From positions 1 through 64,000 of the forward strand of contig JARVKI010000101.1 in the NCBI GenBank assembly GCA_036674765.1: a stretch of 64,000 nucleotides of DNA, given 5' to 3'. Origin of the DNA: Seiridium cupressi. Its lineage: Eukaryota > Ascomycota > Sordariomycetes > Amphisphaeriales > Sporocadaceae. Below are positions 36,523 through 48,618 of this stretch, piece after piece. The position numbers and the translations under genes were made by a program. Each line of letters opens with the position of its first letter. Position 1 is the first letter of the stretch. Below the pieces are notes generated by a model. It saw only the letters and a list, made by a program, of their open reading frames with translations. It ran no database searches and was not told the origin of the DNA.

Positions 36523-39279
36523 ATGGATCTACATTCGATAATGAACACGGACAACGGCGCTGGAGGCGCGTCGAGGCAACAAGCTCAACCGCCTCCTGCG
36601 CCTCTGGCCAAGGCACCCTCAGCGTCGCCATCGATGGCTCCGACACCACACACTCCCATTCAACCGCATCCTCGTGCCTTCAGAGATTACGGCCAGTCGA
36701 TACATGCTTCACCAGGTCAGGCTCCGGCCGAATACCATCCCGGACATCCACCTCCAGGGCCACCCGCCCACTATGTGTCGCCCACAACCCAACACCCTCC
36801 CGCGAATGCATTTGGCTCGAGGCCGGCACCTCCCCCGTTGCAACCACCGGGTCTGAACAACGACCCACGATCCCCTGGGAGTGCACACGTGTCGGGACCT
36901 TCGCCCTACAGGCATACACCAACCTCGTCGCTGAGCGCAGGTAGTCAAGGATATCCGTTCCCCCCAACGCATCAACAGAATCAGCCGCCAGCTAGCCCAC
37001 AACAGCGACATCAATATGGCCCGACCGGAGGCTATCCTAGGGAGTCGAGGGAGAGCTTCGCATCGCCGGGAGGCTCGATACAGCCGCCAGTCGGTATGCC
37101 TACGCCTCATGGATCAGTAGCCTACATGCCAGGACAGCACATTATACCACCCCAGACACCACCTGTCACAACCCCAGGAGGGACACAACATCCGTACCTG
37201 CAGCAGCAAAGATCTCAGTCGATACAGTCGGCCTCGACCGCGACGCCGACGGCGGCACACCCGCAGCCATTTGGTACGCCGTACGCTCCACAAAGCGGCA
37301 GTCCGGTTGCAACGACGCATTCCTTGTTCGAGCAGCACCGAGGCCAAAGGCAATTGTCGCAACCGCCGACGCCTCTAGGTCCTCCTGCCGCGCCACGACA
37401 AGCACCCATTCAATACGCGCAACCACACAGCCCTTACCAACAGAGGGTTTCGTCGTCAGCTTCCGCTGCACCACCCCCACAATCACCTTATTCGCAACCG
37501 CCCCAACTACCGCCTCACGCGCAACAACATCAACAAGGCTCACCACCGGCGCCCTACGCTTCTTCGATCCCGCAACCGCAATCACACTCCGGTGCTCACT
37601 ACGACGCAATAGGCGATTCGCATCGCAGGTCTCAATCCTACGCATCGCAAGAACGTGAACGCAGCATTAGTGTCTCACCCAAGACTCGCATTCCAAGTCT
37701 TTCCGATAGCTTGGGCGGATCAGTTTCGGCTCCACTCCGCCCATCGTCCATGGGCGGTGAATCTGCAGACCACCATCACTACAACCACAACCAGCAAGCT
37801 CCGATACCTGCTCACCAGGTGCCTGCCATGAAACGCGAAGGAACACCGGCGAAGAGAAAACTTGAGGATCGTGACCTAAATCCTGAGGAAATGGACGGCA
37901 ACAACCGAAGACCACCGCCGCCGCAGATGAATGGCGACCATGGCGCTGCAGCTCCCATCTCCCAGTCCTCTTCTCCAGTCGTGCCGCGACGAAAGAGAGT
38001 GCGATACTCCCAGCCTCCTGTCTGGGCACAGAGTGGGAAAGCGCGCCAGCCAAACACCAGCCGCAATTATACCCTGAAGAGCAAGAACCACGTCGGTGGT
38101 GGCAGTCATGGTCCACAAGTCAATGGCGATACACATCCACCACAGTCGCAGCCACATCCGCCGCCGCAATTGCAGGACAGCAAGATCAAGTCTGAAAATA
38201 TAAAAACCGAAACCATATCGCGACACGTATCTCCCGAGACTGGCCGCAAACACGACGAGCATGCAGGCATTGGACCAGATAACAAGGCCTGGAAGTTGCT
38301 AGATGGGCGACCTTTTGCCGTAGAGACGATTTCACTCAGCATACCTCTCGACCATCTGGTTAAAGTTGTGGCTGACTTCCTGTTCCAAAATATCTGTTTG
38401 AGCGAATTCGCCGGCGAGATCAAGGCACGTGGCATACAGTGGGAAGTTGAGGCCAAGTTGGGCAGAATCGTCGACCGAAACACCAACGGCCGCGTCAAAT
38501 ATCCTGTCAACGGTGAATGTGCCCTTACTGCAGATGCCCACGTCGCTTTTAGGAGTAGCATGACCCTGGTAAGCATTATCACTACGTGTCCAGAATCTCT
38601 AGACTAACATGAATCTACATAGGCTCAGCATCGTGTCTTCAACGAATGGCTCAACACCAACCTCGCCACAACCCATCCGCAAAATCCTCACACCCGGCCG
38701 TACGAACACGTGCCCATTTCGTATAAACACCGTAGAGAGGTCGACGAGTTCTACGAACTGCCCCCTATTCTCGCTGCCAGACTGCCGGGTGTTTTAGCTT
38801 CTCTCCAGTCGTCAAAACAGTCTGTGAAAGGCCGCATCAGCCGCGATCAACAGACGGGCGAGATCCTGGCCAAAATCGTCAAGGCTCGAGTGGCAGATCT
38901 GAATGTCCATCTGCCCATGGCCCGACTCGACTGCCGGATCAGCATCAATCTCGAATGGGACTGGGATGGCCCTGCTGAGGAGATCATTCATGGCCACCCG
39001 GCAGGTCGTGACAGACAGCCGGACCGCGCCAAAGACCGTATGAGCTACTCGCAAGGGCATTTCCAAGTCGACCTGACACAAGTCAGCCAAGCTAATTCCC
39101 GAACTGGGCATCTTGAGAAGGAGCACGAACTTGAGGTCGAGATGAACGCGGTGGCGCTTTTAGAGCAAGGCCACAGAGCATTGGAAAACGAGCCGAACCT
39201 GTATCCGGAGCTTGTCGAAACGTTTGTCAACAACATCAGAGCTTTGGCACGCATTTGCCCCGATGAAGGCAAGAATTGA
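36523..39279 (+). CDS. CET1: mRNA-capping enzyme subunit beta (RNA 5'-triphosphatase, Cet1 family)
   Basis: Nuclear metal-dependent tunnel-type RNA triphosphatase, which removes the gamma phosphate from nascent mRNA before guanylylation. Exons are 36523-38568 and 38623-39279, with one 54-base intron containing CTAAC; the product is 900 aa. Residues 1-580 are disordered and rich in Pro, Gln, Ser and His, with a basic RRKRVRYSQPPVWAQSG patch. The catalytic domain begins near 595 (KAWKLLDGRPF). The first metal-binding strand is WEVEAKLGRI (Glu-x-Glu), followed by VPISYKHRREVDEFYELP, RLDCRISINLEWDW, HFQVDLTQV and the second Glu strand HELEVEM. Domain order matches yeast Cet1. The disordered N-terminal half is longer than in yeast (whole Cet1 about 550 aa). 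Its ATG at 36523 follows a purine-rich leader. Confidence 0.93.
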
Positions 39280-41103
39280 CATGGCAATTGAAAACAAAAG
39301 AAAAAAAGGTTGTGGTCAAGCCAGAGGCTTTGGTCCTGTATATCCTATCGCGAGGGAAAGGCGGGAAAGACTGTGAGGTCTATGAGGCCGGCGCTGCTCC
39401 TTATATTCTGCCCTACACACAATGTACAAAAGGTATCTATGCATGTTTCGTAGAAACGCGAAAGAGACTTCGCTACTGCAGACAGGCGCGGGAGTTGTCT
39501 TTGGTACCATCATCAAGGTAGAGCCATATGGCTACGGAATGTCAATCGAGAGAGTGAGGTTGGTGTGCATTTAAATCATATGATATTTGAATCAACCCCG
39601 TTGTTGCATGCACTGCATTAGACCCTAGTTAATGAGCGTTACTGAGGTCGTTGCAGCCGATGAGGTTATATTCTCTCCCATCTGCTTAGTTTACATGGGT
39701 GACATGACGGATGTACGCGCCAAACTTGTTTAGTTACCTACATAACCTCGGAGGCGCTACTCGCGATCTCGGAGTGTTGCAATGCGACTTTAAGTTTAGA
39801 CACCAAGTTGACGCAAACCGTAGGAATAGTACATACATGGGAATATGCAATACCTGGATATACATCCGTTTTTGCTCTTGCTGCATTGTCTCTCATAATC
39901 TAGTGTCAGACTCCCCGCTCTTAGTATTTGCTCACAAACTCAGAGGCTGACTAAAGCGTATGCCGAGCTCTTCAGTCGCATCATTGAACCGTTGATGAAT
40001 GAAGGCGTTCTATGACATATCATGCACCGTCTTCCTGGTCCGGTCACACAGAAAATCGACGGTAAGCCTGCTCGTCTGTATATATTGCGAGGCCGCCCAT
40101 TGCTTGGGTTGGAATGGAACCAGCGACCGAACTTCCAGTTAAACCGAGAGTGGAGGTTCGTTTTTGTTGTTGATTTCCCTGTTCAAGTCCGAGCCCTCAC
40201 GCACACAAGTCTGTGAACTGAGACTTCCATCTGCACCCGCCACAGGCCTCCCGGAAGCCGACACTTCCGGAAGAGCTCGCACGCGCCTTTCTGACCGTTT
40301 GCATCGTTTGTGATAACTCAGGATAACCGCCCGGCGCACATCAATGCGTCGCGCATCAAGGCGATTTCTTTGGATCTTCTGTCGTATTGATAAAAATGCA
40401 ACCAGTTTTGGTGTCGGTAGATGCCATTGCGCTACACTTATATATAATTCAGTGAAATGACCGAGTCGTGTCTATTGAACGAACCGATCATAGGAAATAT
40501 ATGTACAGGATTGGCGTTTGAAAGTGAAAGAACTGCTGGCGCTATGGTGCTTAGCCTCTTTGATCTACTGCCTGGTGCGTGCAAGTCAAGGTTATGCTAT
40601 CCTACCTCAGGCCACCAATCACTATGATGAAGGCGCTGACAGGGAGGCAATTTCTGACGCCTCACTTTACAACTCGAAACTCACCATTGCTGCGCCGCGG
40701 GATGGCTTCGGAAAGTCTCAAAGCCCTCCCATCTGAGCTGATGGCTAGCATAATTTAGCTTTCGCAGCCAGGCGCCCGCTTAAGCTTGTGTTCTGTAAGT
40801 TTTGCTTTCCGTGATTTCTTCGGTGACGCGGCTCTATCTGGTTGAATTGTCCCTTTCAGAACGTTATTTAGAGACCAATCGTTGGTTTCTCTTTTTCAAT
40901 GTTCGTATCCCACTGCGTATGACACAGGAACATTCTTTTATTTCCAGGGGAAAAAATAGTTACAGTATATTGGTTTCTCCTATGCATTCTCCACTTTGCT
41001 GACTCACAAATAGAAATACTGGTCCCCACCCTAACTTACATGTCCTACCCCTATACTCAAATTAGTAAGTCTAGGCGGTCAGTTAGAGCGGGCCACAATT
41101 TAT
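39280..41103. other. Intergenic, nothing recognised
   Basis: Contains the 3' UTR of the capping gene. Short frames only; the 72-residue frame near 40518 has a signal-like hydrophobic start but begins without ATG. No RNA gene or repeat was recognised. Confidence 0.4.
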
Positions 41104-41370
41104 CTACATTCGCCATGCGTAAGACACCTCTACCGGCCCAAATATTTCCAGCGGAAAAGTGTCATCAGTGCTGCCCCCATGAACCAATATCCCGTCATGA
41201 GGCCGTAGCTCAAGGTTGAACTTTTCGTACTCATAGTCTGTCACACTTCGGTCCCTAAGGGCGGTATCGAGGTGGAACAATTCCCATTGGTGAGGCTCGG
41301 GATCAGAGAATATGTGATAGAACTGAGTACCGGGTGCCTCCAGTCGATTTTCCACCAAGCACATGCTCAA
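41104..41370 (-). CDS. Small ORF, unrecognised (88 aa)
   Basis: An ATG-started minus-strand frame of 88 residues: MSMCLVENRLEAPG, a hydrophilic middle (DPEPHQWELFHLD, DYEYEKFNLELRP) and PLEIFGPVEVSYAWRM at the end. Composition is protein-like, with no low complexity. I cannot name a family. It may be the 3' end of a larger decayed gene, because the upstream minus-strand frame is not clearly coding. No neighbour suggests a role. Confidence 0.25.
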   Translation of the reverse strand: MSMCLVENRLEAPGTQFYHIFSDPEPHQWELFHLDTALRDRSVTDYEYEKFNLELRPHDGILVHGGSTDDTFPLEIFGPVEVSYAWRM

Positions 41371-41823
41371 CTTTCTGGTGAAACAACCAGCTTTCGGGCC
41401 AGCATGTATAACTTGCCCGCACTTTCATGTACTGGCCGAGCCGCGGCGTAGCTTTTTAGCTTCTTTCTAATGCTCACGAGCGGCCATTGTTGAAGAACTT
41501 CTAATGAGTTTTCCGGTTTACCCATTCCGGTTATTGATTCTGCTTGCCTATCATCTGTGCCATGTGATGTCCTAGCATCCTGAAGCCCATATACGGTGGG
41601 TCTTGTTCCGAGTCAAAGACACGTTTCTAGTTTCATGACGAAGTCTCTTGTACATAATGGTCCTCACAGTCGATTCCCAGTCTATATAATGGACTGTTGG
41701 GACGACGTTGTGTACTTGGATAAATATATCTCAATAGAATCTGCAACTCACCTTGTAGTGCTATTGCTCTGCTAGACGATCAATTGTTATTTACCGCTAC
41801 AATTCATACAAGACATATCTGAG
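41371..41823. other. Intergenic, nothing recognised
   Basis: About 450 bases upstream of the GH43 pseudogene, presumably its old promoter. No motif stands out. Confidence 0.35.
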
Positions 41824-42985
41824 ATGGCTTAACTATACCAGTTCATCCTTGCCTCTGCCCTTTATGTAGCCTCCACTCCAGCTGCACCGACGGGATCCAT
41901 ACTCCACGTATCGAAGCGTGTATCGCCCTAGCTCGCAATGGATTTTCCAGACCCGTCAATTCTCCAAGACCTTGATGGTCAGTGGTACGCCTTTGCAACT
42001 ATGGGCAACGGGAAGCAAATTTAAGTTACTAAGGCTTCGGATCCATAGGGAACTTGGACATACATCGAACAGGATTTACTCCCAGGTGGTACCGGTGCAT
42101 GGACAACGGGACAGAACGCATGGGCACCGGATGTGCGCCTACTATCCGATGGCACCTATGTGGTGTATGACTCCGGCCAGGTCGCGGATAAGACCGCATA
42201 TCATTGCGTCGTTGCAGCTAAGTAGGTAAGTACAGCAAATACATTGAGCTTTCATGTTCCTTCCGATGTCCTGGGAGAATATAGGATCAAGTGGACAGGT
42301 ATGAACTGAGTTGGAACGAACGAGAATGCCATATCTATCTTTCTATCTATCTATAATAGAAACTGAAAGCTAACAAAACTTCTCCCAACAGAGCCACATC
42401 ATTGCTAGGCCCATATACGGCATCTGACGACGCTTTCCCGTGCGATCTTAGCATTGGTAGCGCTATCGACCCGTCGGAATTTGTAAATTCGGACGGCAAA
42501 CGTTACGTTATATACAAGGCCGCTGGTAGTAGCATCGGCCATGGAGGTACTCGTACCAACGGCGTTGTACTGATCATTGCCGCGCCTGATCTGCTACAAG
42601 AAGTAGTGTCCGGCGGCGTTACTAGGAATGGTAATGCAATCAAATTTTATACCGCACAGAAGCCAAAGGTCTGTCGGTCGAGGCACCGAGCATCTCTCGC
42701 TCGGGAGGCATGTATATTTTGACTTTTAGTTCCGGGTGCTATACAAAGCCAACCTATAACGTTGATTATGTCACAGCTTCGAGCGTTACCGGGCCCTATA
42801 CGAGGGGCTCAGCACCCCTTATTATTAGAAGCGATGCAAATGGCCTAGTAGCACTAGGCGGAGCAACTTCTTTAGTCGACAGTAGCGGTATGGTGTTCTG
42901 CGCTAATTGCGATGAAGGGAGGTGCTTGTTCGCGGCCAAGTTTAGCGTGCAAGGAGTGAGGGTTGTGTTAAACCAAGTTATTTAA
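41824..42985 (+). pseudogene. GH43 glycosidase pseudogene, five nonsense codons
   Basis: A secreted family-43 hemicellulase (arabinofuranosidase/xylosidase type). The frame from ATG 41824 gives a signal peptide (LYQFILASALYVAS) interrupted at codon 3. It continues with the catalytic-base motif DFPDPSI, WYAFATMGNGK, AWAPDVRLLSDGTYVVYD, an intron from about 42226 to 42391, LGPYTASDDAFPCDL, IDPSEF, DGKRYVIYK, IGHGG, and the catalytic-acid motif VEAPSIS. In-frame stops stand at 41830 (TAA), 41929 (TAG), 42022 (TAA), 42046 (TAG) and 42223 (TAG). At 41830 and 42022 they stand where Gln codons are likely, consistent with C-to-T change at CpA. A one-base frameshift lies near 42640, before ILYRTEAKG. 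Both catalytic carboxylates are still encoded. The intron contains a short TATC repeat near 42331-42355. Confidence 0.85.
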
Positions 42986-44636
42986 GCCACCGAAACAAAA
43001 CGGCAGTGTGGTAGATTCTCCAATCTGGGGTAGTGGTTAGCCATCTTATAAGTGTCAGAAATGACCCCTCCAGGAGAGAAAAAGTAGAAATCTGTAAAAT
43101 CGATTTGTTATAAAGAGGACCGAAACTTAAATTACCAGGACTAATCCAGTGAATAAGTGGAAAGCCGAGCTCTTGTGCAAGAATTAGGCACCTCAAAAAC
43201 ACTGACCTTGATAAAATACTCACCGTTGCTCAACCATTTATTTCAAGCATGCAATCGAAGCTCCAACATTATCTAGATTAGACACAAGTACAGCCATTAT
43301 TGTTCCCCATCGGCGACATTGCGCGCTGAATGGGTATGTCGTTGCGAGCTTCGACACCTCTGACCACTATGATTACCAGGGTGGCGTTGTTTGAGATGGG
43401 AATATTTGTAACCGTTTAGATTTCCTAGAGCGCTTTCCCAGATCGCCCAGATGTGCTCGAGACTGGCATGATGTATATGGAAGGCTAGCTCATTGGGAGA
43501 GTCATCAAGATCCCGGGATTCTCTATCAAGAGAATATTCTCCAACATCAGGTTAAAGACGCAAATGCTGTGCTGTTGCATAATCGTTGATAGTATGATCA
43601 AATAGATATCTACTTTCTGCCTCTAGCTAATTACTCTTCGAGCATAGATGGTCATATTGCTAAGGTTACCTGCATGGACCTGGCGATGAACCAGTAGATC
43701 CCGTCGTGCCGCAGTGTACATATTGTGGTGCTCCGAAGTTCTACAGCCCCGATTTCTGGCTTTTGAAATAAGGTCACTTCTATGGCTTCAATCATTTGGA
43801 GTTCCTTGTCGTAAGGTTTGCTATGCACATCAATCGCGTACAGTTGCTTCTTGCTAAAGGGCTCAAGCTATTCGTGGTCGGGAGACTCTGTTTAACCCAA
43901 CCATAATTTGGACGCCAGTCCCGTCTACGCAGTCTTAGATTCGCTAATTATCAAATTGTCGGCTCAGCATTTTGAACGGTAATATAGGGCGGAAAGATGT
44001 GCGACAAGCTTTCATTATGTGACAATGTTTTATCTTGCTGGATATCTTGTATAAACTCGGACGGACTTTTGCAATACCTGAAACTGGAGGACCTCTAGTG
44101 CCAGAGTCTAACTACATGGTGCAGTGCAAAAACGATCACGCACAACGGGGCAAATATTCTCTACTACCTTTCCAAAAGCGAATATGCATAAAATAACGGT
44201 CCTACTCTGGTTTCGAGCTAACGAACAGCAGGTGTGCCATTTAGTCCTCCCAGGAAGATGCCCTCACTATACCCCGCTCCCGTTTCAGAAAGTGAATTGC
44301 TGTGAAGATGGGCTGAGATGTTATTAAGCAACCGTGAGCTGTGGCTCCCGCTTACGCGGCCCGCCACGAATAAGTGGGCGAGCAAAGAGTCTAGCTTCCA
44401 TTTCATTATATAATACTCCACTATAAATAAATTGCAGGGGTCGGAAACGCGCAACAGCATTGCGCGACAGGTGATCTGTATGTGAGGTTTGGCATCTTTG
44501 ATTGCGGAACGATATGCTCTGGGCGTTTCCACATATGCCTTGTACCATAGGATCATTCCTTGCGACAACACCACTCCGTTGAGCCCAATTCGTATATTCT
44601 TTCCACTGCGCGTCTGATTTGATTCTATTCTGTTCC
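42986..44636. other. Intergenic, nothing recognised
   Basis: 1.65 kb of slightly AT-rich sequence with stop-ridden frames. Some stretches read like decayed coding sequence, but I cannot assign a family. A 149-residue minus frame (44218-44667) overlaps the start of the next gene and has no family character. Confidence 0.35.
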
Positions 44637-46642
44637 ATGCATCAACTACTGCGTTTGGTGTTACCATTCTTCCTCACCTGGGGTTGGCCACAACCATGTC
44701 GCGCAGACGAGCCCACATTCCGCAACAGTGTAGATTTCAACAATGGCAAGTTTGGGACTTACCCGACGCACAAATTCAAGACCAGCACGATAGAGCCGCC
44801 ACGACCTAATTTTATGAAGCCATTCAGCAACTGTGATGACGGATCCTACATATTCGTTTCACCGCGCGGTATCGTGGCTCCGTCGAGTTTCTATATGCTT
44901 GATCATGAGTGCGTACACCATTTTCGCAAGTCTAGAATTCGCGTGGTGGTGGGCTAACGGTATCTTGGTAGGGGCGGGCTGATATGGGGACCGGATCGTC
45001 GCTATGGCGAGGTGTATAACTTTCAGGTCCAAGTCTACAAAGGCGAGCCTTTTATGTGCTTCTGGGCTGGAGACGACTCGGTCGGCGGTCATGGTGAGGG
45101 GAGATACTATATGGTACGTGTTATCGAAGCGCATGTCAATCGACTATTTCTTACCGTCTTCTGTTTCTCTAGCTCGACCAACATTACCAAGAACGCTTCA
45201 CAATCGGCGCCGGCGGCAATATACGGGGCGATCTCCATGCTTTCTCCATTACCGAACAAGACACAGCCGTCTTCACGGCCTACCAAATCGCGCAGGTAGA
45301 CTTGAGTAGTGTAGGAAAGAAAAAGGATTCGTGGATCTGGGATTCGTTGTTCCAAGAGCTAGACATTGAAAGCGGGCGCGTTCTGTTTGAGTGGCGCGCT
45401 TTTGAGCACTTTCCAGCCGAGGATTCCTATGATAGTCCAAACGAGGCGTCGAAGGAGGATCCTTGGGACTACTTTCATATTAACATGGTGGAAAAAGACG
45501 AGGAAGGGAACTACCTAGTTTCGACAAGGTACGGAAGGTGTGTGCTGTACGTTTCCAAGGACACGGGGGAGGTTCTGTGGCAGCTTGGCGGCAAGAGAAA
45601 TAGTTTCAGAGACCTGTCGAACGGAGATGCCACAACATTCCTTGGTCAGCACGACGCGCACTGGGCGGACGGACACGCTGCAATCACGATGTTTGATAAC
45701 CGGGCAGATTGGACTCACAAGATCGAGAACGAGTCGGTGGGCCACCGCATCAGGGTTGATCTGGAGAAAATGACAGCCGAAATCGAGCACTCGTACCGGC
45801 ATCCTTGGGGTATACTCAGCACGTCGCAAGGGTCGATGCAAACACTCCCAAATGGTAACGTACTCATTGGTTACGGTTTCAACGGGGCATTTACCGAGTA
45901 TACGGCTGATGGCGAGGTGATTTGCGACGCTTACATGCTCCCACAGCCACGTTTTGGTACTGGAGAAGTTCAAAGTTATCGCGACCTGAAATTTAACTGG
46001 ACCGGCAACCCCCTCACCACTCCTTCACTACATTCAGAGGAGAAGGACTTGTATATGTCATGGCTTGGATCGACGCGAGTGCAACGATGGTTGTTGCAAG
46101 ATTGCGATGAGCCAGATGGTCAGTTCGAGTCCGTGCAAACCGCTCCGAAAGCCGGTTTCGAGACGGTGTTCTCGTTGGGAGATGGAAAACGTATGCGGCG
46201 ATATGTCCGTGTTATTGCGGTTGACGGGGGTGGAACACAACTGTCCGTCTCCAGTCCTGTCGACCTTGCTGATGCAGATATAGATCAGCTTTGGGGGGCA
46301 CCGGTCGATTCAACAGCAGATAAAGACGTCCCAGCCGAAGGACAACACACAGATGTAACATACTATCGTGACGACGATGTAGGAGACGCCCAAATATTGT
46401 TTGGCTTTGGCATTCTTGCTTCGGTCAGTGTCGTCTTGATTGCATGGACGGTATGCGGGGCCAATTGTTCTCATTGGTGGCGAGCACAAACTGGGAAAAG
46501 AGAATACATCAGAAGATACAGGACCAGCGAAGGATGGCAGCGGCTCTTCAACCGATTTTTGCCAGGCTATTCGGGTGCATGGAAAACTTGGAGGTACGGC
46601 AGGGTAAGGCCGGAAGATGGTCGGGAGCTTGAAGGTGCTTGA
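44637..46642 (+). CDS. Arylsulfotransferase-family (ASST) membrane protein
   Basis: Member of the fungal arylsulfotransferase-like beta-propeller family, 627 aa. Exons are 44637-44908, 44972-45113 and 45173-46642, with introns of 63 and 59 bases and all phases consistent. An N-terminal signal peptide (LLRLVLPFFLTWGW) is followed by propeller repeats. Family marks are GGLIWGPDRRYGEVYNFQVQ, DPWDYFHINMVEKDEEGNYL, GQHDAHWADGHAAITMFDN, MQTLPNGNVLIGYG and FGTGEVQSYRDLKFNWTG. One TM helix near the C-terminus (FGFGILASVSVVLIAWTV) leaves a short basic cytosolic tail. The enzyme would face the cell exterior or secretory lumen. Activity as a PAPS-independent aryl sulfate transferase is known only for bacterial relatives; the fungal role is unclear. 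ATG 44637 is the first in frame. Confidence 0.88.
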
Positions 46643-46797
46643 CATGCAGCTCCACGGATTCCGTCTAGGCTAGCAAATGGGCCTTCTCAATTTTAGCCAG
46701 TTCACACAACAATCGAATCTGATATCTACTGCGGTACACGAAATACCACTAACTTGAACTTGTTAGACCGATGGGTGTATAAATGATCGACCATAGT

Positions 46798-48054
46798 TCA
46801 TAAACCTAGGAGTTTTGAGGCGAGAATTTTGTTCTTCCTAATGCTTTCTATGAGTTCACTGACTCTGATGTGCTCGTCTGGGCCATGCGCCACGAGAATA
46901 CTGCCTACTCAACATTCGGGGTCAGTCATCTCCTTTTCGGTTATGCTAGGGATGTCTTCGGGAGCAAAGGATTATATCAAAGTTGAAGAAGCACTGGCCG
47001 AGGAATTTCAACTTTCAAGACAGGTAAAATAAAAGGAACGATCCTTCGTTCTTACCTGGCCCATATAACACCTTCTTGTGCGACCCGTGTAGGCGTGGGA
47101 TATCTGTGCCGTATGCCAGAGGTGCGGATTCAAATCCCTCAATATCGCATTCAAGATATGTCTCGCCGTATTCAAAGAGGAAGTTGACCTCTACGTCTGC
47201 ATGCTTCGCGATGGTTTCCGTCACCAAAAGCTTGATCTTCTGAGTATCGACGGCGACGCGGATACCGCAGAGCGCTTTTGCAGTTCCAGCAAGAATATTG
47301 TAACCCTCACCGCCCTCGATTTTTCCTATGTTGAGTGTTGAGGGTCCCAAAATCTCTGAAAAAGGCCATGTAGTACATTCCAGATCGTTCAAGGCCTTGA
47401 GCAACGTTGAAACCGCACTCTTACCACGATGAGGATAACCGGAGTGACTATATCAGAAGTTAGAGCTTGGCTCGAACCTCTGCCATAGCTAGAATAATCC
47501 CAAACTCACCAAGCTTTTCCCCGCGCGCTAAGCTCGAAGACAACATGACCCTTGTGTCCACTGCCTAGCTTGCCCTCAGTCGGCTCACCAAAGAGGCCAG
47601 CTTCCCATTTTAGACCCATATCGTTGGCTGCAATCATTCCCGGGCCGCCCTTCTCCTCACCGACCACAAATAGAAAACTCACGTCACCTTCCCCAATCTT
47701 TTCCTCAGCTCGCAGTTCTTCGATGGCCATGACTTGGGAAACCAAGGGCCCCAGATCATCGCAGGCTCCCCGTCCGCGAATTATATCGCCCTCAATGCTG
47801 AAGGGAATGTGTGGGGGCACTGTGTCCATATGGCATGTGACAAGGAGTCGAGCCTTCCTTTGCTGTCCAAGATATGCATAAACATTGTGCCTCGTTGAGC
47901 CAGGGGATATTGCGATACGCTCCACCGTGTAGCCGAGACTATTGAGGTGGTCAGTGAGGAAGAGGCCGATTTCATGCTCCTTTTCACTGGTGCTGTCGAT
48001 GTCGATCAGGGCCTTGAGCAAGGCCACCGTCGGATGCAAGGATGCGTTTGACAT
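46798..48054 (-). CDS. M20-family metallopeptidase (ArgE/DapE-like)
   Basis: A co-catalytic zinc amidohydrolase of the M20 family, which includes acetylornithine deacetylase and carboxypeptidases, 347 aa. Exons on the minus strand are 48054-47510, 47447-47056 and 46904-46798, with introns of 62 and 151 bases and phases that close exactly. Metal and catalytic residues are all present: His75 and Asp77 in CHMDTVPPH, bridging Asp99 in GRGACDDLG, catalytic Glu133-Glu134 in VGEEKGG, Glu157 in FGEPTEG and the terminal His319 in SILVAHGPDEH. The dimerisation domain (CHSGYPHRGKSAV onward) lies between. No signal peptide, so probably cytosolic. It is divergent from the dehydrogenase gene at 48619 and near an oxoprolinase, suggesting cleavage of an N-acyl or N-carbamoyl amino acid. 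The substrate is inferred only. Confidence 0.9.
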
Positions 48055-48618
48055 GATTGACGACCGAACCGACTACAGTACTTGTCCGAGTTATTACCAC
48101 TGACTGGGGATTCGCGCTACACTGACACAATTCAGACGACGCATAATAATTGTTGGAAAACCAATGACTTACTTTAGGATTCCTGTGATCCTATAGCAAA
48201 CCGTTCACTAAACGGTCTACGTCATAACTCTTGGGCCATATTCCCCACAGACCATTGGAATGTAACCAGTGAAAACTGCAAAGCCAGAGCTAGTGGACCA
48301 GATCGGCTTAGATATGAATTTCCGGTCATACAGGCCCGGCATAATCGGCATGGGTGCCGTAGCTCAGCACCAACGACGAATCCGCACGAAAGAGTACGCT
48401 CCAATCAACCCGCTTGAGCGAACGCGATCGGTCGCTGACTCCGACATTGCGTTTGATGAGAATTTGTAGCTGATGTTGATACATTCGTCGTCGTTTTCCC
48501 CTTCAGCTGTCTGCAGCCTGAGGTATTGAGGTAAAGCAGTGCGCAAAAGCATAACGACAAGCCATCGATGCATATGCTGGGGATAAGCACTTTGGGAGTG
48601 ACACCAGTATTCAGAGAT
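48055..48618. promoter_or_regulatory. Divergent promoter region, M20 gene / dehydrogenase
   Basis: 564 bases between two divergent starts, so the two enzymes may share control. No Zn2Cys6 inverted CGG pair with clear symmetry was recognised by eye. An alternative upstream ATG of the dehydrogenase frame is at 48568. Confidence 0.4.

Noticed and set aside
36680..38582. Long minus-strand frames opposite the capping enzyme gene
   Set aside because: They mirror the Pro/Gln-rich GC-biased exon and are antisense shadows.
40518..40736. Short frame with a hydrophobic, signal-like start
   Set aside because: Begins without ATG and has no further support; possible effector call would be guesswork.
44218..44667. 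149-residue minus-strand frame overlapping the arylsulfotransferase start
   Set aside because: No family character, and it overlaps the signal-peptide region of a well-supported gene.
46905..47055. Plus-strand reading KDYIKVEEALAEEFQL inside the 151-base intron of the M20 gene, resembling an M20 C-terminus
   Set aside because: It is on the opposite strand, and a proper C-terminal exon with the zinc-ligand His is present on the minus strand; treated as coincidence.
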